A stretch of DNA of 64,000 bases from Oscillospiraceae bacterium (GCA_021201135.1 JAJQGT010000006.1:685548-749547), one strand, 5' to 3'; shown: positions 1 through 10,881, counted from the stretch's first letter. Notes: generated by a model not told the origin, from the sequence alone. Made by a program: numbers and translations.

Positions 1-68
1 TGCTGGCTAATAGTTTTGGAAAGTGAGACAGTAAGTAACATAATTACATTAAGAAAGGCTACAACAGT

Positions 69-1121
69 ATGAAAATAAGCATTGATGGACGATTTGTGAC
101 GAGGCGATTTGGCGGACAGGAACGTTTTGCATATGAGCTTTTATACGAGCTAGATAAACTGGTTCCCAAAAATAGTGTTGAATTGGTCGTCCCGCTTTCG
201 TCAGGTAATGTTCCGGAATATAAAAATATTGAGGTAGTGAGATTTGGAAAGCACAATGGATTAGTCTGGGAACAGTTCGATTATTGGAAATACCTGCGAA
301 AGAATGACAGAGTGTCAGTCTATCTTTGTAATACATGGCCGTTGTTCAGACCGGATATAGCCACGATTCACGATGTTGCAATGTTGGCTATGCCAAAAGC
401 CTATCACGGCAATTTATATGGCGTTTTATCACAACTGCTACACACTGCACTATTTAAATCTGCGGCTAAAAGAGCGAAAGTAATACTCACGATATCCGAT
501 TTTTCCAAGAAAGATATAATGAAAATCCTGCATATTCCTGCCGACAAAATCAGGCTTATCAGTTGTGGATGGCAACATTTTAGCAAGATTACGTCTGACG
601 ACAGTATATTTGACAGGCATAAAGAGTTGGTTCGCGGTCAGTATTTCTTATCTGCCAGTAGCATCACACCGCAGAAGAATTTTAAATGGGTGAAGGAATC
701 TGCAAAGAACAATACAGGTGAAGTTTATGCGATAGCTGGTAAGAGAGTGGGGTTGACATCAGAAAAGAACGCTGAGCTTGATAATCTGATTTACCTTGGG
801 GAAGTAACAGATGGTGAAATGAGAGCACTAATGGAGAATTGCAAAGCTTTTATTCATCCGGCTAAGTATGAAGGATTTGGTATGACTCCAATGGAGGCAA
901 TGTCAGTTGGTGCACCAATTATACTATCGAACGCAACTTGTTTGCCGGAAATCTATGGCGATGCTGCTCACTACATTAATCCTGATGATGCTAATATCGA
1001 TTTAAATGAATTGTTGAAGAATCCGGTTGAACCGGCTGAGAAAGTTTTAAGTAGATATAGTTGGGAAAAAGGTGCTCATGATCTTTTAGAGGCTTTTGCT
1101 ATGTATACGCACTCTAAGTGA
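69..1121 (+). CDS. Glycosyltransferase family 4 (GT-B, group 1)
   Basis: 350 aa ORF with C-terminal GT4 motif region 'FIHPAKYEGFGMTPMEAMSVGAPIILSNATCLPEIYGDAA'. Confidence 0.9.
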   Translation: MKISIDGRFVTRRFGGQERFAYELLYELDKLVPKNSVELVVPLSSGNVPEYKNIEVVRFGKHNGLVWEQFDYWKYLRKNDRVSVYLCNTWPLFRPDIATIHDVAMLAMPKAYHGNLYGVLSQLLHTALFKSAAKRAKVILTISDFSKKDIMKILHIPADKIRLISCGWQHFSKITSDDSIFDRHKELVRGQYFLSASSITPQKNFKWVKESAKNNTGEVYAIAGKRVGLTSEKNAELDNLIYLGEVTDGEMRALMENCKAFIHPAKYEGFGMTPMEAMSVGAPIILSNATCLPEIYGDAAHYINPDDANIDLNELLKNPVEPAEKVLSRYSWEKGAHDLLEAFAMYTHSK

Positions 1122-1309
1122 TTACTGTTAAAAAGTTATTGTAGAAATTGATAAGTTGTTTGTGACTTTATGAGATGTGCTCATCCATAGTGTTGGATTG
1201 TTCATATCGCATTCGAAAAATGAATGTTAAAAAGGAAAGATGGTTCTATAAGGATTCGCCGATATGGGATCTGAAAGCATTGCTTTCAAAAAACAAAGGA
1301 GGATTGAAT

Positions 1310-1510
1310 ATGTCTACAGCTTTATTTGTAGCAGGTTCTTATTTTCAATTAATTATGTGTGCTAATTTGAGGACAAGTGTCTACAAGGATTGGGATGCTG
1401 ACATTGTAATATATCATACTACTGTGCATGGTGCTGAACATGAAACTGAGATCATAGCTGAGCGTTTGAGGAAAGTTGTGCGGCAAAAACTCTTGAAAAT
1501 GCACTTTTAG
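1310..1510 (+). pseudogene. Truncated N-terminal fragment of a capsule glycosyltransferase/polysialyltransferase-like protein
   Basis: ATG after AAAGGAGG; 'MSTALFVAGSYFQLIMCANLRTSVYKDWDADIVIYHTT...' resembles the start of such enzymes, but the ORF stops after 66 aa. Confidence 0.45.
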
Positions 1511-2308
1511 TCCAACGTTCTGAAACAACGCTTTCGGGAACCTTTCCTCATTAGCACACAATATGCAATTATAACGAATACAAGCGCAACTATACCGTAT
1601 AAAAAGAGACATCGAGCGTAGGCATTGTCAACTATGTTTGAAGCAGTACCATAACTATTAGCAGTCATAGTACTCATAAATTCAATATTTTGTCCGAATA
1701 GTGTTATGCGATAATTCTTAAAGAATTTTGACATATGATAAATACGACTGGTTAGTACAGAATTCAGTGCAATGGCGATAGCATTTCCCTTATTGTACAA
1801 GTAAACCGATGTAAAACTTGCCAACGCCATAATTGGTGTTATACAAGTAAACATCAACTTCACAAAACGCGTCTTAAATACTCTCGGAAAAGCAGTGGCA
1901 AAAATATATGCTAAACAAATTGCAACAAAAGTATAAACTGAAGAACGCCTGCAAAGACGATTATCCAGTCATATACTTTCATGTTTTTGAACTTGACACA
2001 TAAAACTCCATAATAACCGTAAGAACATAACAAGTAAAGGTGTTTGGATGTGTGAATCCCATCGACTGTTTATATGTCCCGTTTGCCACTGCAGAATAAT
2101 TATCAGTTATTCCCACAAGACACATTCCGACAATTGCAAAGAGCATGAACACTTTCAGCATAAGATCATACCTTATCAATTTATCAAAGTTCATGTGTTG
2201 TGCAAGGATGATAAACAGAACCATAATCATGAATGACAGCGAGTTATTTGGAAGCACAATCAAAAACGCAACACCAATAACTGTTGTCAATTCTTCTTTT
2301 TGTAGCAT
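1507..2308 (-). pseudogene. Frameshifted O-antigen/EPS polymerase (Wzy-like)
   Basis: Two hydrophobic ORF fragments (1979..2308 and 1507..1863) with polymerase-like features ('MGFTHPNTFTCYVL', 'NSVLTSRIYHMSKFFKNYRITLFGQ', 'IVDNAYARCLFLYGI') in different frames on the same strand. Confidence 0.6.
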
Positions 2309-3164
2309 AAAGTAACTTTAACAAACCAAGCTTAGCCGCTATAAGTATAACTAAATCCCTTGCGCTCAATGTAAGGTCAAAAACCTCCTTACACGAATCA
2401 ACGCTGTTAACATTACTCGTTGTATCACTCCTAATCTTATGACGTAAGAGCGCGATTTTCAAATCCTTGTCTTTTTTATACCTATTTTCATACTTTTCAA
2501 TGAAATAATTAAACGTATCTTTGTCAACCTCATGGTCATCCCACCCTCTAACCGTGATAGAATCACTCTGTAAAAACTGGGTCACAAGAACATCAGGTAT
2601 GAAATAGAACGTATAAAGCTCACATGCCCGAATCCCCCATTCGTAATCCTGAAATTTTTTCACTTTCTCATCAAAGCATATATTTTTAAAAACCTCACTT
2701 TTTGCAAACAATAATTGAGTTGACAAGGTTCCTTTATAAAGTGTCTTTTTACTAATAAAGCCTTCATCCATCCCTTTATGAGAAAACATAGTCGCTCCTG
2801 TTTTCTCATTAATGACACGTTTCCTGCAGATGCAAACATCTGCATCAACCATATTCAATTTTTGTAATTGACATCTCAGCTTATCCGAGTCCCATTCATC
2901 ATCACTATCCTGAAAAGCTATATATTCACCGACAGCCAATTCAATGCCCTTATTTCTCGCAACACAGGCACCGGAATTATGATCTAATTTATAGTATCTC
3001 AATCTGTCATCATTAATTGATTGGACAATATCTGCTGTATTGTCAGTTGATCCATCATCGACAACAATACACTCCAAATCGCTGTATGTCTGATTCAATA
3101 CGCTTCGTATTGACCTCTTAATGGTTTCGACTCTATTGTAAGTAGGAATTATAACTGATATCAT
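2244..3164 (-). CDS. Glycosyltransferase family 2
   Basis: 'MISVIIPTYNRVETIKRSIRSVLNQTYSDLECIVVDDGSTDNT...FQDSDDEWDSDKL', a classical GT2 N-terminus. Confidence 0.92.
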   Translation of the reverse strand: MISVIIPTYNRVETIKRSIRSVLNQTYSDLECIVVDDGSTDNTADIVQSINDDRLRYYKLDHNSGACVARNKGIELAVGEYIAFQDSDDEWDSDKLRCQLQKLNMVDADVCICRKRVINEKTGATMFSHKGMDEGFISKKTLYKGTLSTQLLFAKSEVFKNICFDEKVKKFQDYEWGIRACELYTFYFIPDVLVTQFLQSDSITVRGWDDHEVDKDTFNYFIEKYENRYKKDKDLKIALLRHKIRSDTTSNVNSVDSCKEVFDLTLSARDLVILIAAKLGLLKLLYATKRRIDNSYWCCVFDCASK

Positions 3165-3432
3165 GCGGCTACACCCCAATTTAGAGAGAGGTCGCTCATG
3201 ATTAAGACTTCATCCAAAGTGGGTAGTGCCCACCCACAACGACTCATTTTAGCGTTCTGTATTTCTTGCATGTTTTACGCTCCTATACTTCTACCGTTTT
3301 CCCTGTATAAAAAATTACGATTTGTTCGCATAGCGCGACGTCAAGTGACGTCCGCGGGACAGAACAAACTTTTTGTACATATCATAAGTCATAAGCATCT
3401 TTTCGAGCCAGGCTGAAAAATGGGCAAAAAAA

Positions 3433-3454
3433 TAAGCCCTCCGAAGAGGGCTTA
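3433..3454 (-). terminator. Rho-independent terminator (UUCG loop)
   Basis: Minus strand reads AAGCCCTC-TTCG-GAGGGCTTATTTTTTT, downstream of the permease gene. Confidence 0.85.
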
Positions 3455-3554
3455 TGAGGGCTTATACCATCAATATCTTAAATTGTTACTGAACATCAGA
3501 TGGATATTCACTTGCTATTTCATGTTGCGACTCGCTTTCAAACAAGCACATCAC

Positions 3555-5558
3555 CTACCTCCCGCTCACAATCCCATAATACGCCTCCGAGGTGATCTTA
3601 TACACGACAGTATACACCACGACCACGACCGCAAGGCACGCCGCAGTTACTCCGAGGAACAGCCATGTATTCATGAAGCCGCACATGCGGAGCATCTTCA
3701 CCATTATCGGCGAGGCGAAGGCGATGTGCACCGCCGCCATCACGACCGGCAGGAGGAAGACCGACAGCATCTGCGAATTGATGCTTTTTCTTATATCCGC
3801 CCTGGTCATGCCGACCTTCTGCATGATCTCAAATCTCGAAGCGTCCTCATACCCTTCTGAAATCTGCTTGTAGTAGATGATGAGCACCGCCGAGAGGACA
3901 AACATTAGGTTCAGGAAGATTCCGAGGAACAGCAGTCCGCCGAACAGACCGTAGTATTCTGAACGGTTCGCAGCAAGGCTGTCCCAGCTTATGTGATAAT
4001 TAATGCCCGTGTTGTACAGACCGAGTGTCTCTTTCAAAAGTGGAGTGCGATGTGTGCCATAGTAGTAGCTCTGCTCCGATTCGCTTAAACCGGGAACGTC
4101 GAAGCCGTACCACCACATCCGATAGATATAAATCTCGTTGCCTTTGTCGCCGAGCATCTCAAAAATCGTGTCGAATACGTCCAGATCGTCGACGACGATA
4201 ACGAGCATTCCGTAAATGGTGCGCTGAAGTGGGCAGAAGCTTGGGTAATCTATTTCGGATTTGACAGTGAACGTGCCGAGCTTGACGATATAAATTTCGG
4301 ACATGTTTCCACTTTCCGAATATAGAAGAACTTCGCCGCTTCCGAGAGTTTCACTTGAACCGTTCATGCGGTTATAGGTGTCGATATCGAAGACACAGAC
4401 TTCAACGTAATCATCATCCGTATATAGATAATCGAGCGCAAGGTTACCATCGGTAAAAATACCGTTTGTCATGATATACTCATATTCGAGAACGTTTTCT
4501 ATTTCCAGGTCGTCATCTATCGCAAGGCTCTTGACGACCTCTTTCTGTTCATCGGTAATTTCTTTGTGAGTTCCAAATTGGACGATTAAATCTCTCGGGT
4601 AGAAGTCTTCTAAGATGTCCTCAATTCCCATCATAATGCTCGAAGTAGACGACAGCATGACTAAAACTGCCGTCAAGAGAATACAGATTGAGGCAAGACC
4701 GGCGCCGTTGCGCTTCATGCGGTAGGTCATTGACGAGACGGAGACGAAGTGGTTCGGCTTGTAATAGTAGCGCTTCGACTTCTGCATTATTTTGCACATC
4801 AGGACGCTTCCCGACATGAATAGCATATACGTCCCGACCATGACGAGGACGGCGGCAAGGAGAAATCCCATCATCATCGCCATCGGGTTCTCAAGAGTCA
4901 GGGCAAGATAGTAGCCGAAGCCTAAGATGACGGCTCCAAGAAGTCCAAAGAACCAGTTTGCCTTCGGCGGCTTTTCGCCTATGCTTTCGCTTTTCAGAAG
5001 CTCAATCGGGTTCGTCAGACGCACTTTAAGCAGTGAGAAAACAAACAGGAGTAGAAATATAATCGCAAATAAAAGCGCCGTTTCGGGGATAGCCTGCCAT
5101 GCAAGCTCTATCGTGAATGTCACGTCTCCAGAGATGAGCTGAACCAGCACCAGCTCCGCAAGCTTGTAGAGGATGATTCCAAGGGCGATTCCGCCAAAGA
5201 TGGCGATTCCCGCCGTCAGTAGGCTTTCCCAGATGAGAATACGGGCGATGTTATGCTTGCTCATTCCCAATACATTATAAAGCCCGAATTCTTTCTGCCT
5301 GCGCTTCATCAGAAACGAGTTCGTGTAGAAAAGAAATATCGCTGCAAAGAGTGCTATGACGCCTTTTCCGAGCTCGAGGAGCAACTGAGCCGAATCTCCG
5401 CCGGACATCAGTCTTATTACATCCGATTCGGCAAGCGAGGTGATTATAAAATAGAGCATCACCATGCCGATGCAGGCTAAAATATGCGGGATATAGAGCT
5501 GTCGATTGCCCCTGATGCCGTTCATGGCAAGGCGACGGTACAGACCACGCTTTTTCAT
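3555..5558 (-). CDS. ABC transporter permease, FtsX/BceB-like
   Basis: 667 aa; multi-TM with 'RRQKEFGLYNVLGMSKHNIARILIWESLL' and a large extracytoplasmic domain; next to BceA/S/R-like genes. Confidence 0.88.
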   Translation of the reverse strand: MKKRGLYRRLAMNGIRGNRQLYIPHILACIGMVMLYFIITSLAESDVIRLMSGGDSAQLLLELGKGVIALFAAIFLFYTNSFLMKRRQKEFGLYNVLGMSKHNIARILIWESLLTAGIAIFGGIALGIILYKLAELVLVQLISGDVTFTIELAWQAIPETALLFAIIFLLLFVFSLLKVRLTNPIELLKSESIGEKPPKANWFFGLLGAVILGFGYYLALTLENPMAMMMGFLLAAVLVMVGTYMLFMSGSVLMCKIMQKSKRYYYKPNHFVSVSSMTYRMKRNGAGLASICILLTAVLVMLSSTSSIMMGIEDILEDFYPRDLIVQFGTHKEITDEQKEVVKSLAIDDDLEIENVLEYEYIMTNGIFTDGNLALDYLYTDDDYVEVCVFDIDTYNRMNGSSETLGSGEVLLYSESGNMSEIYIVKLGTFTVKSEIDYPSFCPLQRTIYGMLVIVVDDLDVFDTIFEMLGDKGNEIYIYRMWWYGFDVPGLSESEQSYYYGTHRTPLLKETLGLYNTGINYHISWDSLAANRSEYYGLFGGLLFLGIFLNLMFVLSAVLIIYYKQISEGYEDASRFEIMQKVGMTRADIRKSINSQMLSVFLLPVVMAAVHIAFASPIMVKMLRMCGFMNTWLFLGVTAACLAVVVVVYTVVYKITSEAYYGIVSGR

Positions 5559-6319
5559 TCGCCGGCACCTCCTCTACTCAGCATGGTGAGTGTGTCGGAA
5601 ATCTTCTGATAAAGAATCTCGTCACTCTGCCCGCCGCGGTAGACCTGATGAAAGACGACGCCGTCCTTGATGAACAGAACCCTGTTCGCATGGCTTGCCG
5701 CCTTGACCGAATGTGTCACCATAAGTATTGTCTGCCCATGGGAATTGATACTTGAAAACAAGCTGAGCAGTTCGTCGGTGACACGGCTATCGAGTGCGCC
5801 TGTCGGCTCGTCCGCCAAAATAATTCGGGGCTCTGTCACAAGTGCCCTTGCGACCGCCGCCCTCTGCTTCTGACCGCCGGAGACTTCGTAGGGATATTTC
5901 TTTAGGATATCCGAAATCCCAAGCAGTTCCGCAATAGGCTCGAGCCTGCGGTACATCTCCTTATAGGACATTCCCGACAGCACGAGCGGCAGATAGATGT
6001 TGTCCTCAAGGGTAAAGGTGTCGAGGAGGTTGAACTCCTGAAAGACGAAGCCCAAGTTATCCCTCCGGAAGGTCGCCATGTCCTGCTCGTGAACCTTAGA
6101 GATGTCTTTGGCATCTAAGATGACCTGTCCGCCGGTGGGCTTGTCGAGGGCGGCAAGGATATTGAGAAGTGTCGTCTTGCCCGACCCGCTTTCGCCCATG
6201 ATGGCGACATATTCGCCCTGCTCAACCGAGAAGTTGACGTTTTTGAGTGCCTCAACGCTCGCTCCTCCCATCCGGGAAGTGTAGACTTTTTGCAAATTTT
6301 TGACTTGTAGTAATGGCAT
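5555..6319 (-). CDS. ABC transporter ATP-binding protein, BceA/LolD-like
   Basis: Walker A 'GESGSGKTTLLN', signature 'VSGGQKQRAAVARAL', Walker B 'IILADEPTGALDS'. Confidence 0.95.
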   Translation of the reverse strand: MPLLQVKNLQKVYTSRMGGASVEALKNVNFSVEQGEYVAIMGESGSGKTTLLNILAALDKPTGGQVILDAKDISKVHEQDMATFRRDNLGFVFQEFNLLDTFTLEDNIYLPLVLSGMSYKEMYRRLEPIAELLGISDILKKYPYEVSGGQKQRAAVARALVTEPRIILADEPTGALDSRVTDELLSLFSSINSHGQTILMVTHSVKAASHANRVLFIKDGVVFHQVYRGGQSDEILYQKISDTLTMLSRGGAGE

Positions 6320-6417
6320 AAGATTTCTCCTTTACTTTTGTTACCCCGATTATAGCAAAAGAGAAACCCATGAATCCATCGATTTCCCTTACAGTTTTCT
6401 TACGTTTTTGTAAGATT

Positions 6418-7326
6418 TCAGTTTGCCACGACCTGCTTTTTGGAGAGGTCAAGCCGGATGGTCGTGCCCTTGCCGAGCTCAGATTCTGCCGAAATCTCAT
6501 AGCCCAAGTCGTCGCAGATTCTTTTGCAGAGATAAAGCCCGATGCCGCTTGCTTTCTTGTCCGTTCTGCCGTTATAGCCGGTGAAGCCTTGGTCGAATAT
6601 TCGTGGGAGATCGTCCCCGGCAATCCCGATTCCTGTGTCGCTTATTGCAAGAATCTGCCCGGGTTCCATGCAGATTGAAATGCTCCCCGAGGGCGTATAT
6701 TTAAGCGAATTTGAGAGAACCTGTTCGATGACAAACGAGAGCCATTTTTCGTCCGTGAGAACTGTCTCATGCACCGGCTCGTAGATAAGCTCAATCTTGC
6801 GGGCAATGAATTCCCCTGAGAATTTGCGAACGCAGGATTTTATGATGCTGTCCAGATTGCACTCGGCAAAAACATAGTCGGTGCTCTCGCTGTCGAGCCG
6901 AAGATAGGTCATAACCATGTCGGCATAGCTTTCGATTCGATTGAGTTCTGCGCCGAGCTTTCTGCTCAAAGCGCTATCCTCTCCCTGCAAGCTGAGACGC
7001 ATAGACGCAATCGGCGTCTTAATCTGGTGCGCCCAGACGCTGTAATAGTCCATTCTCTGGCGGGATTTCGACTTTTCCGAAGAGATCATCTCCGTCAGTC
7101 GGGAAATCTTATTCTCAAGCTCTGAGATTTTTGTAATCTTTCTCTTATACTTTCTGTAATCGAGTGCAAGATAAACAATTACTAACAGTAATCCAAGCCC
7201 CATTGGGTAAGCCACCGCCGCAATCGGGAGTCCATACAGTGCGAAGCTTACGGTTAGCATCACGAAAATCAAGGCGTAGAGTGCCAGAAACGCTATTTTT
7301 GATTTTATGTAATCCAAGAAATTCAT
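6418..7326 (-). CDS. Sensor histidine kinase, BceS-like
   Basis: Two N-terminal TMs, H-box 'YYSVWAHQIKTPIASMRL', G-boxes 'DTGIGIAGDDLPRIFDQGFTGYNGR...SGIGLYLCKRI'. Confidence 0.93.
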   Translation of the reverse strand: MNFLDYIKSKIAFLALYALIFVMLTVSFALYGLPIAAVAYPMGLGLLLVIVYLALDYRKYKRKITKISELENKISRLTEMISSEKSKSRQRMDYYSVWAHQIKTPIASMRLSLQGEDSALSRKLGAELNRIESYADMVMTYLRLDSESTDYVFAECNLDSIIKSCVRKFSGEFIARKIELIYEPVHETVLTDEKWLSFVIEQVLSNSLKYTPSGSISICMEPGQILAISDTGIGIAGDDLPRIFDQGFTGYNGRTDKKASGIGLYLCKRICDDLGYEISAESELGKGTTIRLDLSKKQVVAN

Positions 7327-7342
7327 GTCAGCCTCCCGGATG

Positions 7343-8047
7343 TTACGGGCGGATGATATCCGCCCCTACAGAATACCCAACGCCGTGCTTTGTGGTGATA
7401 AAATCTTTGAGTCCAAGAGCGTCCAGTTTGCGGCGAAGACGATTGATGTTGACCGTCAGCGTGTTGTCGTCGACAAAGCTGTCCGTCTCCCAAAGCCTCT
7501 GCATCAGCTTCTCCCGTGAAACGGTTTTGCCCTTGCTTTCAAGAAGCGTGAAAAGAATCCGGTATTCGTTTTTGGTGAGGTCGATTTTATTCCCATCGAA
7601 AACTGCGGAGTTGTCGGTTGTCTTAAGGCTCAGTCCCCGATGAGTGAGCACCGGGCTTTCGGTGTAGTTGTAGCTCCGCCGAAGAAGTGCCTGAACCTTC
7701 GCCGTCAGCACGCCCATGTCGAACGGCTTTGCGATGAAGTCGTCGGCACCCATATTGACCGCCATGACGATATTGAGGTTGTCCGACGCTGACGAGATGA
7801 AGATAATCGGCACGTTCGAAATCTTGCGGATTTCCTCGCACCAGTGGTAGCCGTTGTAGAACGGCAGCATTATGTCGAGGAGTACGAGTTGGGGCTCATA
7901 TTCCTCAAATTCTCCGACAATATCCGAGAATCTCCTCGCCACCCGGCACTCAAATCCCCATTTTGTAAGCTCCGCCGCCACTTCCTCGGCAATGCTCCGG
8001 TCGTCCTCGGCTATATAGATTTTGTAGGTCAAAGCATGCGCCCCCAA
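7343..8047 (-). CDS. OmpR-family response regulator, BceR-like
   Basis: Receiver domain 'YKIYIAEDDRSIAEEV...LVLLDIMLPFYNGY' and winged helix '...DFITTKHGVGYSV'. Confidence 0.94.
   Translation of the reverse strand: MGAHALTYKIYIAEDDRSIAEEVAAELTKWGFECRVARRFSDIVGEFEEYEPQLVLLDIMLPFYNGYHWCEEIRKISNVPIIFISSASDNLNIVMAVNMGADDFIAKPFDMGVLTAKVQALLRRSYNYTESPVLTHRGLSLKTTDNSAVFDGNKIDLTKNEYRILFTLLESKGKTVSREKLMQRLWETDSFVDDNTLTVNINRLRRKLDALGLKDFITTKHGVGYSVGADIIRP
7345..7369. repeat. GGGCGGATGATATCCGCCC palindromic repeat, copy 1
   Basis: ACGGGCGGATGATATCCGCCCCTAC; the core recurs at 47262..47282; overlaps the 3' end of the response regulator gene. Confidence 0.75.
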
Positions 8048-8110
8048 ACTTCGTTTTGATTATTATAGCACAGTAAGCGCAGAAAGTTCAACTGGGGGAA
8101 GATTAAGATT

Positions 8111-10156
8111 TTATCCCCTCACCTCCCTATTCCCACTCACCGGCAGGCAGAGATACTTTGCCGCATCCGCACCGGCGAGGTAGATTACTATCGGCAGGCA
8201 GAAAAGGGCGAGGGTTACGACCATTGCCGTTGTCGGGCTCTGGCACTTCGACGAAATCCAGAGGAGGAGAAGCGAAAAGAGAATCAGCACCGCCGTTCTG
8301 TAAGTAAGGAGTATCACGAGGTAGCCCCAGATGGGGAGTTCTCCGAGGGCGAACATATCGTTTATGCAGTTCACGCCTGACGTGATGCCGTCTGTGCCGT
8401 ATGCCGAAAGAATCTGTGCGAAATATGGGATATTCACGCCGAGGCTCACGGTGACGGCAAGGATTATCGCCATAATACAGTTATGCCGGTAGTAGGTTTT
8501 TCTGCCGGCTTTTGTCGTGTAGAGGACATAGCCGATCCGACAGCGGTTGTCATAGGCGACAATCGGCGAAAGCATCAGGCAGAGCGCGGCGACGGCAATC
8601 AGTCCGAGAATGTAGTCCTGTCTGAGGGTGTCAAGCCCGAAAATGAGCCTATAGCCGGTCTGGTAGAACATATCCCCGGTTCCCTTGCCTATTGAGACGA
8701 GATACTCATACTGACCTTTCGCCTTTTCAAAGCCTCGTTCGGCATAATCGGAATCGAAATTTGCAGGTTCAGTAGCAAGAAATTCCACTGCTTCGTTGTC
8801 GGTCATCTCGGAAATTTGGGTGCAGTAATAGAGATAATAATTGTCGTCGGGGTTGTAGGGCTTTGAGTAGTTGAACGCCGTATAGAGCTGAATCGCGAGG
8901 ACTGCCGCTATTATCACTGCACCCTTGTGCATAACGAGAGCCTTATAGGTGGTATAGCTGAAAAGGCTTTTAGGGACACGCTTCGAGAAAGCCGAGACGG
9001 AGTTTCTTTTAATCTCCGAAATGCTGATTGAGGAATAAAGATGGCAAACTACGACTATTGCAACCACAAGACCAATTACTATGCAAATCATCGTGCAGGC
9101 GAACAGGTTCACAGGATAGCCGAAGAAGTTGATGTTTGTGTAGGTTTTGAAAAAGTTCCTCGGCTGAGTGAGTGCGACCAGGTTTATATATTTCAGCGGG
9201 GAAAAAATCGAGTTGCCGGAAATGAGAGCATAGAGAGCCGTCTCGACTGCGACAATCGCAATCGTCACGAGGTATGCCACGATGTTTGAAAGCCTTATGA
9301 ACAAGGCGGAGACTATCAGGGCGCAGAGAGTCAGGGCAAAGAGCTTGATTATGAAGTTGTAAACCAGCAAGTCTCCGACGGTTATGGCGAGATTACAGCC
9401 TAAGTAGCCTTCAAGGGACTGCACCGCACGGCTAAGGTCTCCCAGTCCGCAACGATATGCACCTATAGCCAGATCACTCAGATACATGATTCCGAAAGTT
9501 GTGAAACACACTGCGAAGACAACCGCCGACTTTGCGAGAGCAAGCCTTGTTCTACCGTGTTTCAGAGGCTTTATGAGAGCCACGACGCCCGACTCTCTGT
9601 CTTTATAGAAAACGGCTGTCACACAGGCGAGGAGCGAGAACATCACGAGTATGTCGGTAGCCACGTTGTCGGTCGCCAGAAGGACGCCGTCTGACGGGGC
9701 ATAGGTCGGTGTGACCTCTTGAACGGCTTCATATGCCGACGGAGTTTTTACTATATTCCGGTATGAAAAGCTGTCGGTGTCCGCAAAGATAGAAACCGAA
9801 GTCATTGTCTCGGCGGTAGTATTGATTTCGGCGAGATAATCCTGATAGCCTAAAATCTCTTCAAGCCGAGAGATTTCGTCACTCAGAATAGACATATCCT
9901 GCCAGTAGTATTCGCAATAGACCGGCTCGCCCGTCTGCCGGACGGTCTGATATAATTCTTTGCCATATCCGAGAGCTTCCTCGGCGGTCAAGCCCCTGAC
10001 GTCTTCAAGATAAGCTTTATACTCACTATCCGAGAAGTTGCCGAAGCTCTTTGTTGAGGCGATATAGACATTCAGAAGAATTGCCGCCGCAGTCACTAAG
10101 AGGAAAGCCTTGTTGTGAAAGAGCTTATACAGCTCGTTTTGAAATATTCTCATCAC
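8111..10156 (-). CDS. ABC-2 type transporter permease
   Basis: 681 aa, multi-TM, begins 'MMRIFQNELYKLFHNKAFLLVTAAAILLNVY' and follows its ATPase with a 4-nt overlap. Confidence 0.82.
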   Translation of the reverse strand: MMRIFQNELYKLFHNKAFLLVTAAAILLNVYIASTKSFGNFSDSEYKAYLEDVRGLTAEEALGYGKELYQTVRQTGEPVYCEYYWQDMSILSDEISRLEEILGYQDYLAEINTTAETMTSVSIFADTDSFSYRNIVKTPSAYEAVQEVTPTYAPSDGVLLATDNVATDILVMFSLLACVTAVFYKDRESGVVALIKPLKHGRTRLALAKSAVVFAVCFTTFGIMYLSDLAIGAYRCGLGDLSRAVQSLEGYLGCNLAITVGDLLVYNFIIKLFALTLCALIVSALFIRLSNIVAYLVTIAIVAVETALYALISGNSIFSPLKYINLVALTQPRNFFKTYTNINFFGYPVNLFACTMICIVIGLVVAIVVVCHLYSSISISEIKRNSVSAFSKRVPKSLFSYTTYKALVMHKGAVIIAAVLAIQLYTAFNYSKPYNPDDNYYLYYCTQISEMTDNEAVEFLATEPANFDSDYAERGFEKAKGQYEYLVSIGKGTGDMFYQTGYRLIFGLDTLRQDYILGLIAVAALCLMLSPIVAYDNRCRIGYVLYTTKAGRKTYYRHNCIMAIILAVTVSLGVNIPYFAQILSAYGTDGITSGVNCINDMFALGELPIWGYLVILLTYRTAVLILFSLLLLWISSKCQSPTTAMVVTLALFCLPIVIYLAGADAAKYLCLPVSGNREVRG

Positions 10157-10881
10157 ATATCACCGTACAACTGCATATACAGTCCCTCGAGAGTTTTCTC
10201 GCCGTCTGTGACCTGTGCCGTCAGCTCGTTCACCGTTCCGCTGTCGATGAGTTCCCCGGATTTGAGAAGCAGAATGCAGTCGGCAATGGTCTCAATGTCC
10301 GAAACTATGTGGGTCGAGATGATGACAATCATGTCTTTCGAGAGCGAGGAGATAAGATTTCTCGTTAAGACCCTCTGCTTCGGGTCGAGACCGGCGGTCG
10401 GCTCATCCAAAATAAGAAGATGCGGGCTTCCGAGAAGCGACTGGGCAATCAAGGCACGCTGTTTCATTCCGCCGGAAAAGCCGCCTATTTTCTTGTTTGC
10501 AACGTCCGAAAGCTCAACAAGTCGGAGAACCCTTGCGATTTCGCTGTCAATCTCAGACTTTTCGATTCCCTTGAGTGCGGCTATGTAGCCCATGAAGCGT
10601 TTCAGGGTAAACGATGGGTAAAGCTCCTGCTGTTGCGGCATGAAGCCGATTTCGGAGCGATATTTCGAGCCGAGGTCACGGATATTTTCGCCGTTCCAGA
10701 GAATTTCCGAGCCTTTGTCGGGCTCAAGATTCTGGGTCAGAATGTTCATAAGCGTTGACTTTCCCGCACCGTTCGGTCCGAGAAGACCATAGATGCCGTC
10801 GGAGAAGTCGAAAGAGAAGTCTTTCAGGGCGTGCTTGGTGCCGTAGTGCTTGTTGAGGGTTGAGATTTTTAAGGTGTTCAT
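10153..10881 (-). CDS. ABC-2 type ATP-binding protein
   Basis: Walker A 'GPNGAGKSTLMN', signature 'FSGGMKQRALIAQSLL', Walker B 'LLILDEPTAGLDP'. Confidence 0.95.
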   Translation of the reverse strand: MNTLKISTLNKHYGTKHALKDFSFDFSDGIYGLLGPNGAGKSTLMNILTQNLEPDKGSEILWNGENIRDLGSKYRSEIGFMPQQQELYPSFTLKRFMGYIAALKGIEKSEIDSEIARVLRLVELSDVANKKIGGFSGGMKQRALIAQSLLGSPHLLILDEPTAGLDPKQRVLTRNLISSLSKDMIVIISTHIVSDIETIADCILLLKSGELIDSGTVNELTAQVTDGEKTLEGLYMQLYGDM

